A DNA stretch of 6,607 bases from the NCBI GenBank assembly GCA_031278675.1, contig JAITJY010000104.1, positions 1 to 6,607 of the forward strand, given 5' to 3'. Below are positions 1 through 5,900 of the stretch, piece after piece. Position 1 is the first letter of the stretch. Each line of letters starts with the position of its first letter. The translations under genes and the position numbers were made by a program. Under the pieces are notes generated by a model, which had not been told where the DNA came from, did not search any database, and saw only the letters and a list, made by a program, of their open reading frames with translations. The stretch is from Bifidobacteriaceae bacterium (GTDB lineage: Bacteria; Actinomycetota; Actinomycetes; Actinomycetales; WQXJ01).

Positions 1-219
1 GCCGGGGTCGACTTCGACTACGAGTTCAGCGGGACCCTGCACGACCGCTCCATCCAGGCCGACACCGGCTGGCTCATCATCCTGGGCCGAGGCCTCGATG
101 TCTTCCAGCCCTTCGACACTAGCTGGTTAGACCTCCGCTTACGCCAACAGCGCTACCGCCAAGTCAAAGAGTTCGAGATCACCTACCTCCGGCAAGAACC
201 CAAGGCGCGAGATGCGTAG
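1..219 (+). CDS. 3' end of a gene encoding a protein with a MITD1-type phospholipase-D-like C-terminal domain (partial)
   Basis: The window opens inside this gene: 72 codons in frame 1 end at TAG 217-219. The visible protein contains LHDRSIQADTGW at residues 13-24, then GWLIILGRGLDVFQ at 23-36 and the ending VKEFEITYLR. This follows, in order and spacing, the C-terminal domain of eukaryotic MITD1 as I remember it (LHDREI, GW-IKIGRGLD, D-LR near the end, T-VDI). That domain has a phospholipase D fold without the usual HKD catalytic motif; in animals MITD1 binds membranes during abscission. Only about the last half of the domain is visible, so any N-terminal partner (ATPase, nuclease or other) is unknown, and a membrane role in a bacterium is not implied. 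The gene converges on the MarR gene, with stop codons 86 bp apart. The domain call comes from pattern memory; it is fairly strong for the fold and says nothing about function. Confidence 0.75.
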   Translation, partial: AGVDFDYEFSGTLHDRSIQADTGWLIILGRGLDVFQPFDTSWLDLRLRQQRYRQVKEFEITYLRQEPKARDA

Positions 220-249
220 ACTTGGGCGGCGCGCCGGGACGGGTGTTTG

Positions 250-265
250 AGGCGAGGCTTCGCTT
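250..265. terminator. weak hairpin between convergent genes
   Basis: AGGCGA at 250-255 can pair with TCGCTT at 260-265 around a four-base loop, with one G-T pair. It lies between the two convergent stop codons (219 and 306), where a bidirectional terminator would be expected, but there is no T-run on either strand. The rest of 220-305 shows nothing recognisable. Confidence 0.2.
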
Positions 266-305
266 GGGGCTGGGGCCGTCGCGGCTTGACCCTTGATGGG
301 CGCGG

Positions 306-872
306 TTACGACCAGCTGGCGCCTCGGCCCGGGCCGAAGCCGAATCCGCCGTGTGGGCCGCCTCCATGGCCCCGCCAGAATCCGGCGAGCATCTCGCGGC
401 GCTCGTCAGAGCCGTCGCCACCGAGTTCGGTTGCCAGGTGGGCGATGATCCGGCCGAGGAGGCCGGAGAACTGGGCCAGTTCTTCGCCGTCCAAGCACTC
501 CAGGAAGCCCAGCCGGTCGTCGTCCGGTTCGGGCGCGGCAACGGTCTCGGCGGCGGCGCGGCCCTCGTCGGTGAGTTTGACGTTGGTGACGCGGCGGTCT
601 TGTTTGGAGGGTTCGCGTTCGATGAAGCCGCGCTGTTGCAGCTTGTCTAGCAGTTCGCCCAGGGACTGCTTGGACACGTCCAGCAGGAAGCCCAGGTCCT
701 TCTGCGTGATTTCCGGGGTCAGGCGCAGCAGGGCGAGCACCCGGCCTTGGCCCTGGTGCGGATCGGCCCAAGGTTCGCGCCGGCGACGGTGTTGCCACAG
801 GTGGCGGCGCAGCAACCCCTGCAAGTGCATGAGTTGGCCGGCCACTTCTTGGCGGTCGATACTCTCAGTCAT
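306..872 (-). CDS. MarR-family transcriptional regulator with Gly/His-rich C-terminal tail
   Basis: A 188-residue dimeric winged-helix repressor of the MarR family, a typical length plus a tail. Helix 1 covers about residues 7-30. The helix-turn-helix lies around residues 55-81, with recognition-helix segment VSKQSLGELLDKLQQRG. The wing carries the hallmark D92-R93-R94 followed by VTNVKLTDEGR. A dimerisation helix follows at about 135-155. The last 25 residues are rich in Gly, His, Phe and Arg (GHGGGPHGGFGFGPGRG), a low-complexity tail that could be disordered or bind metal. I chose ATG 872-870 over an in-frame ATG 99 bp upstream because AAGGGA lies six bases before it and because the longer version would translate through the promoter and operator. 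Operator-like palindromes upstream suggest autorepression. No transporter or enzyme gene lies next to it in the same direction, so its wider target is not visible. Ligand unknown. Confidence 0.9.
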   Translation of the reverse strand: MTESIDRQEVAGQLMHLQGLLRRHLWQHRRRREPWADPHQGQGRVLALLRLTPEITQKDLGFLLDVSKQSLGELLDKLQQRGFIEREPSKQDRRVTNVKLTDEGRAAAETVAAPEPDDDRLGFLECLDGEELAQFSGLLGRIIAHLATELGGDGSDERREMLAGFWRGHGGGPHGGFGFGPGRGASWS

Positions 873-904
873 GATGGTTCCCTTCGTAGGGCTCGGAACA
901 GTGA

Positions 905-922
905 TAATCAGGTACCTGACTA
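905..922. promoter_or_regulatory. primary MarR operator palindrome
   Basis: TAATCAGGTACCTGACTA is an 18-bp inverted repeat. The 12-bp core TCAGGTACCTGA (908-919) is perfect and TA/TA flanks match beyond one mismatched pair. Size and symmetry fit a MarR dimer site. It ends 33 bp before the MarR start codon and covers the start point predicted from the promoter at 925-953, as expected for autorepression. Binding is inferred. Confidence 0.65.
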
Positions 923-924
923 AC

Positions 925-953
925 ATCCTCGCCCACGCCGGAAGATTTGTCAA
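925..953 (-). promoter_or_regulatory. predicted promoter of the MarR gene
   Basis: On the minus strand a perfect TTGACA (953-948) is followed after 17 bases by GAGGAT (930-925), which keeps the A at position 2 and the T at position 6 of the -10 box. Transcription would begin near 917, inside the palindrome at 905-922. A second TTGACA at 968-963 has no usable -10 element at the right distance. Confidence 0.5.
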
Positions 954-964
954 GTGCCAGACTG

Positions 965-980
965 TCAACATCCTGACTAA
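965..980. promoter_or_regulatory. second, degenerate copy of the MarR operator
   Basis: TCCTGACTAA at 971-980 repeats ACCTGACTAA of the primary operator (914-923) with one change, exactly 57 bp away. The left half at 965-970 (TCAACA) is degraded relative to TCAGGT. A short palindrome, CTAATTAG, overlaps at 977-984. It lies upstream of the -35 box, so it could be an auxiliary half-site for a second dimer. Confidence 0.45.
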
Positions 981-1019
981 TTAGCCGACGCCGCGCCCGC
1001 CACCGCGCCCCGCTTCCCG

Positions 1020-1041
1020 GCTGGGCTCACGCTCTCCCAGC
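1020..1041 (-). terminator. possible hairpin downstream of the WYL gene
   Basis: GCTGGG (1020-1025) pairs perfectly with CCCAGC (1036-1041) around a ten-base loop, 34 bp beyond the WYL stop codon. No T-run follows on the minus strand, so an intrinsic terminator is only possible. Confidence 0.25.
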
Positions 1042-1075
1042 TAGGACCGCCCGCGCCGGCTCCAGATGGGCGCCG

Positions 1076-1756
1076 TCAGCTTGAGCGGCTGGCCCGCGAG
1101 AGGCCGGCCTGGAAGCGGCGGGTCGCCTCGGCGTTGCTGGCCAGGGCTGCCAGCCGGTCTGCCAGCAGGCCTTGGGATTCCAAGATCCACTCTCCGGGCA
1201 GCCGGGCCAACGCGGCCAAGGCGCGGTCGGCGTCATCGTCCATCAGCAAGACCAGCCGGACCCACCCCGGCGGGTCCTGAGCGCGCTCGCGCCGCCACGC
1301 GAACGAGACCCGCCCCGGCTCCCACGCGCCCGGTCCATCGCCCGGCACCAGCACCGAGGCCGCGAATCCGGCCGTCCGGCCGGTGATCGCCTCCGCAACG
1401 GCCTCCAGCGGCTCGCGGGTGGTCTTCGGCTGGAAGCGGCGGTGGCCCGGCCGAACCACCCCGATCCGGTCCAAACGGAAGATCCGGGGGGCGTCGCGAT
1501 GCAGGTCGAAGCCGTAAAGGTAGACCCGGTCGGCGAAGTGCACAGCCGCCAGCGGCTCGACGTGGCGCCAATAGGGTTTGGAGTCCTTGGCGCCCTGGTA
1601 GACGAACGCGACGCGCCGGCGGCGGCGGATCGCCTCGCGCAGGGCTTGGTCGGGGGAAGGCAGTTTACGCGCCTTGATAACCATCGCGGCGGGGCCGCTC
1701 GGCGCCCCCGGCCCATCCGGTTCGAAATGCGGTGCCAAAACCATGTCTTTATCCAT
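1076..1756 (-). CDS. stand-alone WYL-domain protein
   Basis: A 226-residue protein with one WYL domain, the SH3-like ligand-sensing fold common in bacterial regulators of DNA damage, phage defence and CRISPR loci. The core spans about residues 34-105: LREAIRRRRRVAFVY at 39-53, a VEP turn, the WYL position as V78-Y79-L80 (Val replaces Trp), and the diagnostic R-I-F-R-L-D-R-I at 91-98, whose arginines usually contact the ligand. A C-terminal extension at about 145-220 resembles the WCX region that follows many WYL domains. The usual N-terminal helix-turn-helix is absent; the first 33 residues are Pro/Gly-rich and look unstructured. ATG 1756-1754 is preferred over an upstream in-frame ATG at 1825 because a purine-rich GGGAGGG lies just before it; the extra upstream residues show no domain. 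ATG at residue 25 is an alternative start. It probably acts as a sensor or partner subunit; the target is unknown. Confidence 0.85.
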   Translation of the reverse strand: MDKDMVLAPHFEPDGPGAPSGPAAMVIKARKLPSPDQALREAIRRRRRVAFVYQGAKDSKPYWRHVEPLAAVHFADRVYLYGFDLHRDAPRIFRLDRIGVVRPGHRRFQPKTTREPLEAVAEAITGRTAGFAASVLVPGDGPGAWEPGRVSFAWRRERAQDPPGWVRLVLLMDDDADRALAALARLPGEWILESQGLLADRLAALASNAEATRRFQAGLSRASRSS

Positions 1757-1880
1757 GCCCTCACCCTCCCACCCCCCTCTGACACGATAAGAACCCGCCC
1801 CGCATCGGCAGGTGGCAGCGGCCAAGCCTGGCCCCGGGACTATGGCGCCCGCGTGTCGGTCGCCCGGACGGCCGCAGGGC

Positions 1881-1915
1881 GATCAATCAACTGATCGGGT
1901 CTTGCAATATGCAAG
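1881..1915. promoter_or_regulatory. two adjacent small palindromes, possible operators
   Basis: GATCA-ATCAAC-TGATC (1881-1896) and CTTGCA-ATA-TGCAAG (1901-1915) are perfect inverted repeats five bases apart. They lie 125-160 bp upstream of the WYL start, in a locally AT-richer patch. This pattern suits a regulator site, but no regulator or downstream promoter can be assigned. Confidence 0.3.
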
Positions 1916-2045
1916 GCGTCCCCTGACGCGCACGGCCCAGTGGAAATGCCCGTCCGTCCCCGCTCTCCGCACGTCATCGCCCCCCAGCCTCTGACCAGGA
2001 GAAACGAGCACGATGCCGTGCCGCGGGAGGCGCTCACCCCACCCG

Positions 2046-2078
2046 TAATTGCCACCACCGGGCCAGTGGTGGCAATTA
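2046..2078. repeat. perfect 13+13-bp inverted repeat (hairpin)
   Basis: TAATTGCCACCAC (2046-2058) and GTGGTGGCAATTA (2066-2078) are exact reverse complements around the seven-base loop CGGGCCA. It begins 42 bp beyond the stop of the alkD remnant, so it may be its terminator; the symmetrical AATT ends would let it work on either strand, although no long T-run is present. A dispersed palindromic repeat is another possibility. It is the longest perfect stem I found in the window. Confidence 0.7.
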
Positions 2079-2120
2079 GCGGTGCCCACGCTCTCCGCGC
2101 GCCAGCGCCCCCCGGCGCCG

Positions 2121-2435
2121 CTACAGGTGTTTCACAGCCTCGCGCCGGGAGAGGGGGCTGAGTTGGTGCGAGTCGACGAAGGCGCGCACCCAGGCGGGGT
2201 CGGCGCGGGCGAAGTCCCGCAGAGCCCAACCGATGGCTTTGCGGATGAAGAACTCCGGATCGCCCAGATTGGCCTCGATCGCCTCCGCCAGCAGCGAGCG
2301 GTCGGTCCGCTCGCGCCGCCCGAGTTGGGAGATGATGGCCAGGCGGCGCACCCACAGGCTGTCGTCGCGGCGCCAGCGGCGGACGAGCCGCGCGGCATCG
2401 GCGGGGTGGGCGTCCAACAGCGCGGCCACGCGGGC
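2121..2435 (-). pseudogene. truncated AlkD-family DNA alkylation repair protein (C-terminal part)
   Basis: About 102 codons of the C-terminal part of an AlkD-like HEAT-repeat DNA glycosylase, which removes N3- and N7-alkylated purines. Diagnostic segments, counted from GTG 2429-2427, are SLWVRRLAIISQLGRR at 24-39, the family signature DPEFFIRKAIGWALRDFAR at 57-75, and LSPLSRREAVKHL at the C-terminus, ending at TAG 2123-2121. Known members have about 220-240 residues, so roughly the first half is missing, including the region that in Bacillus cereus AlkD carries the catalytic Asp. Upstream the frame meets TAA at 2438-2436, inside sequence that on the other strand encodes an integrase fragment. 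The break is therefore at about 2430-2436. The GTG is only an opportunistic start, with no visible ribosome binding site. Almost certainly inactive. Confidence 0.85.
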
Positions 2436-2850
2436 TTACACGGCCTTGAACTTGATTCTCAAGCGTGCTCAGGCCCACGGCGGGCTGGTGACCAACCCGC
2501 TGGCCGTTGTGCCCCGACCTAAACCTGAGCCCAAACCCGTGGTGGCGCTGACCGCTCAAGGCGTCGGACTGATTAGAAGGGCTGTGCGGCGACACGACGA
2601 GATGCACCAAGCCGTTTCGCGACGACAAGGAGGTCCGGCGCCGCGCGGTGACGTGCCGGCGCTGCTCAATGTCATTCTCGGCACTGGGCTGCGAATCGGT
2701 GAGGTGTTGGCACTGCGTTGGCGCGATGTCGTCCAAGACGGTGAAACCTGGCTGGTGGATGTGAACGCCACCATGGTCGAGCTTACCGGACTTGGCCAAG
2801 AGCGTCAGCCGGCCCGCCAGCTATCGGGGGCGAGTATGCATGACCCTGCG
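2434..2850 (+). pseudogene. internal fragment of a tyrosine recombinase (phage-type integrase)
   Basis: Frame 1 reads AYTALNLILKRAQAHGGLVTNP, split here as AYTALNLILKRAQ plus AHGGLVTNP. This is the end of an integrase core-binding domain, followed by a linker and then the start of the catalytic domain, LLNVILGTGLRIGEVLALRW. In the latter the first catalytic Arg is codon 2692-2694 in GLRIGE. The next strands (WLVDVNATMVELTGLGQERQP) fit the beta-hairpin of actinophage integrases, but the usual TKT-type Lys position reads ARQLSGAS, so similarity decays near 2811-2850. The N-terminal arm-binding part and the C-terminal R-H-x-x-H/Tyr region are absent. The fragment starts directly at the alkD break and has no start codon or ribosome binding site of its own. 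Its frame stays open into the protease gene. It is a recombination relic rather than a working enzyme; the right edge is approximate. Confidence 0.8.
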
Positions 2851-2891
2851 GTGGGAGTGGATGGTTTCGCGACTGCCCCGCTGACCATGTT

Positions 2892-2896
2892 GGAGG
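2892..2896 (+). promoter_or_regulatory. ribosome binding site of the S8 protease gene
   Basis: GGAGG followed by AAACG, five bases before ATG 2902. It fixes the protease start, which matters because the reading frame is open far upstream into the integrase remnant. I found no convincing -35/-10 pair close upstream, so the promoter is not located. Confidence 0.8.
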
Positions 2897-2901
2897 AAAC
2901 G

Positions 2902-5900
2902 ATGTTCTTGGAGACCATTCCGGTCAGAGTGAAGCACCTGCGGTTGGCGGCCCCAGCTCGTTGGCGGGCCCGACGCAGGCTGGTGGCGGTCGCGGCGGCG
3001 GGCGCGTTGACCACAGCGCTGGGGTTGGCGGGCCCAGCGGTGGCGGCGCCGCCGGAGACGTTCGACCCTGCCCGGGGGTGCACAGTATTGGGGACCGCTT
3101 TGGGGGATGTGCTGAGAGGCACCGACGGTGACGACGTGATCTGCGGTGGTGGTGGCGGGGACACGATCCTGGCTGGTGCGGGGAACGATGTGGTCTACGG
3201 CGACGCGGGCGGGGACACGATCTACGCTGGGAACGGCGACGACACGGTGTATGGCGGGGATGGCGGGGATGGCGGGGACACTGTGTACGGCGAGGACGGC
3301 GGCGATCGAGTGTTCGGTGGTGCCGGCGGCGACACGATTTGGGGTGGCGCTGGCGCCGACATGTTGGACGGCGAGGACGGGGCGGACACGCTGCGCGGCG
3401 GTGATGGCCCGGACAGGCTGGTGGGAGGATTGAAAGCGGACACGGCGTGGGGCGATGCGGGCGACGATCTGGTGGTGGGCGGCGATGGCGCGGACTCAGT
3501 GAAGGGTAATGCGGGTGCCGACGTGCTGCTGGGCGGCCCGGGCGGTGACTCGCATTACGGGGACGCGGGCGCGGATGTTTGCGTGGACGGGGAGGGCGTG
3601 AATGCGTTCTACTCTTGCGATACCAAGGCAAAGGCCGCTGATTACGGGGGCGTGGCCGGCGACGCGGACGGGGATGGCGTCTCAGACGAGGACGAGGCGC
3701 GAGGCGGGACGGATCCGCTGGTCGCGGACCAGACGGTGTTGTCCTACGGTTTGGATGTGGTCGCGGGGTGCGAGGCGGGGTTGGCGTTGTCGGTGGCGGC
3801 GCGGAGCGATGTTGTGACCGAGGGCGATCAGGCGTTGTTCGACGTGGTCGCGCGGAACGATCCGGCCGGGTCTTGCCTGGCTTCGGCTGGCGCTCCGGCG
3901 ACGGTCGCGGGCGTTTTGACCGCGACGGCTCCCGCGCAGGGCGAGGGCGGGGGTTTCGAGGCGCTGTCGGCGTGGTTGGAGGTCCCGGGGACGGCTGGCG
4001 CGGCGGCGCGCACGGTGCTGCCAACCAGTTCGGGGTTGACCGCAATGGAGTCCGCGGGGCCGGCAGGCTGCCCCGGGGGCACTGCTGAGGGTTGCGCTGT
4101 GATCGGCGCGTTGGCCGGGTATGCCAATGTGACCGGCGGGCAGGCGCAGGACGTCGCCGCGGGGGAGACCCAGGTGATCGGGTTCCGGTACTTCCCGGTG
4201 CTCGGTTCCGCAGACCTGGCGTTGCTGACCGGCGGGGGCGAGGTTCGCCTGGCTGTCGCGGTGATCGAGCCGGCAGGCGGTCTGGCGGTGTTACGGGTGC
4301 CTGTGAGCGTGGGCACAGCCTCCCCGACGGGGGTGGTGACGGTGGTTGCCGATCTGCCTGGCGGCGCGGCGAGCCAGGTCACGTTGCCAAGTGTTGCCGC
4401 CGGCCAGCAGGCGGAGGCCCTGGGCGCATTTAGTTACACAACATCGGCTGCAGACGGGCATTCGTTGACGGCCCATTTCACGGCGACCGCGCCTGGTGTG
4501 GCCGAGGCGGCGAGCGCGGAGGTGGTGGTGACGGTGGAGTCCCGTCAGAAGGACGGTTCGCCGTTGGAGTCCGCGATCTACCCGAAGAGCGCGAACGTGG
4601 GCGCGGCGACCGAGTTCACGGTGTCCGCCCGGCCCGGGGGGACCGTCAGCGACGGGCCGGTGATCGCGTGGGAGTCCGGCAGCGTGATGTTGACAGATGA
4701 CGGCGAGGGAGGCGACCTGGTAGCCGGAGACGGCGTGTACACCGCGAAGTTCTCCTGGGCCCCTGCCGCGGCCGGCCTACAAACGCTCACCGTCGCCGGC
4801 GTGGTGGACGGCAAGGCGGCGTCCGGGCAGGTGCAGATCGCCGTATACGCCAACGACGTGCCCACCAGCCCGTACACCGGCACGCACGCCGGGACGGTCA
4901 GCGACGGCGAAACCGACTACTACTCCGACATGATCGTCATCCTGGCCGAGTCCGGGGCCGACTTCGCGCTGGTCGCGGAAGCAGCTTCGTCTGTCGGTGG
5001 GATCGTGGTGGGCGCGTTCCTCAGGGACGGTTGGCAGATCTTGGTGCCCGCGGCAGCGTCTTTCGAGGACCTCGTGGCCGCCGCCCAAGCACTGGCCGCG
5101 AACCCCGTCGTGGTGCTGGTGGACCTCGAAGGGGTGGGTTCTGCGGACGAGGACACCATCGAGCCGAACGACCCCTGGTACCCGAACCAGCAGTACCTCG
5201 ACGACTTCGGTTTGGACGACGCGTGGGCGTTCAACACAGGCCGGGTCCGCATGGTAGTGGCGGTGCTCGACAACGGCTTCGATGTCGCCCACCCCGACCT
5301 CGACGATAACATCACTGCCGGCTGGGACTACGGCTCTGGAGACGACAACGTGGCGCCGGACTGTGGCGACCACGGCACCCACGTCGCCGGCATCGCGGGC
5401 GCCGAGTCTAACAATGGAATCGGCGTGACCGGGGTCAACTGGAACGTCGAACTGCTGGTGCACAAGGTTTTTTCCAATGACACATGCCAATGGAGCCAGG
5501 TCGCCCTGGCCGAGGCGATTTCCTCTTCCGTCGCATCAGGCGCCCGGGTGATCAATATGAGCCTGGGGGTCTACGGGCAACGTAACTGGATGGTTGCCCA
5601 AGCGCTTGACCAGGCGTTTGAACACAACGTCGTGACTGTGGCCACCGCTGGAAACGACGGCGTCGACACCCTCCGCTACCCGGCTGCCTACGAGCGGTCA
5701 GAGGACTTCCACAGCATTTTTCACCCGGATCGCGTGTACAACACGGATGTCTTGGCGGTCGGCAACATGACGACCCCGACGCAGCGGAACGCTGGCTCCA
5801 CTTTCGGGGATTGGGTGCAGTTCTGGGCTCCTGGAACCAATATCCTATCCACTGTGGTGGGCGGTGGGACTGGTGAGGATACGGGCACGTCGATGGCGGC

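Larger units (their letters stand above)
1757..2120. other. 364-bp intergenic stretch without a convincing gene
   Basis: This lies between the WYL start and the stop of the alkD remnant. Open frames here are short, Arg/Pro/Gly-rich and without recognisable motifs, and they overlap palindromes. It contains the ribosome-binding region of the WYL gene, a possible minus-strand -10 (TATCGT, 1789-1784) without a good -35, two palindromes at 1881-1915 and the inverted repeat at 2046-2078. Nothing else is recognised. Confidence 0.6.

Noticed and set aside
247..984. Plus-strand frame opposite the MarR gene
   Set aside because: Ser/Arg/Pro-rich shadow; the MarR frame on the other strand has a complete recognisable domain and a good ribosome binding site.
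1172..1894. Plus-strand frame opposite the WYL gene
   Set aside because: No domain and no ribosome binding site; explained by antisense of the WYL coding sequence.
1883..2089. Small minus-strand protein in the gap upstream of WYL
   Set aside because: It is read through the perfect hairpin at 2046-2078, has no recognisable motif and no convincing ribosome binding site.
1840..2799. Minus-strand open frame spanning the inverted repeat, alkD remnant and integrase remnant
   Set aside because: It crosses three unrelated sequences in a frame different from AlkD, so it cannot be one ancestral gene.
2434..2904. Fusion protein of integrase and protease
   Set aside because: The frame is open, but a strong GGAGG site and a signal peptide follow at 2892-2902, and the integrase part lacks a start; separate initiation is far more likely.
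3120..3590. Regularly spaced repeats resembling a CRISPR or satellite array
   Set aside because: The period is 27 bp, sequence identity is low and the pattern is fully explained by RTX nonapeptides in an open frame.
2924..4045. Minus-strand open frame of 373 codons
   Set aside because: Extremely Pro/Arg-rich shadow of the RTX repeats (Gly-Asp codons read in reverse); no ribosome binding site or domain.
4777..5490. Long open frame on the minus strand opposite the protease
   Set aside because: It lies antisense to the propeptide and catalytic domain; composition is biased Val/Arg/His without motifs, as expected in GC-rich DNA opposite a C-ending codon stretch.
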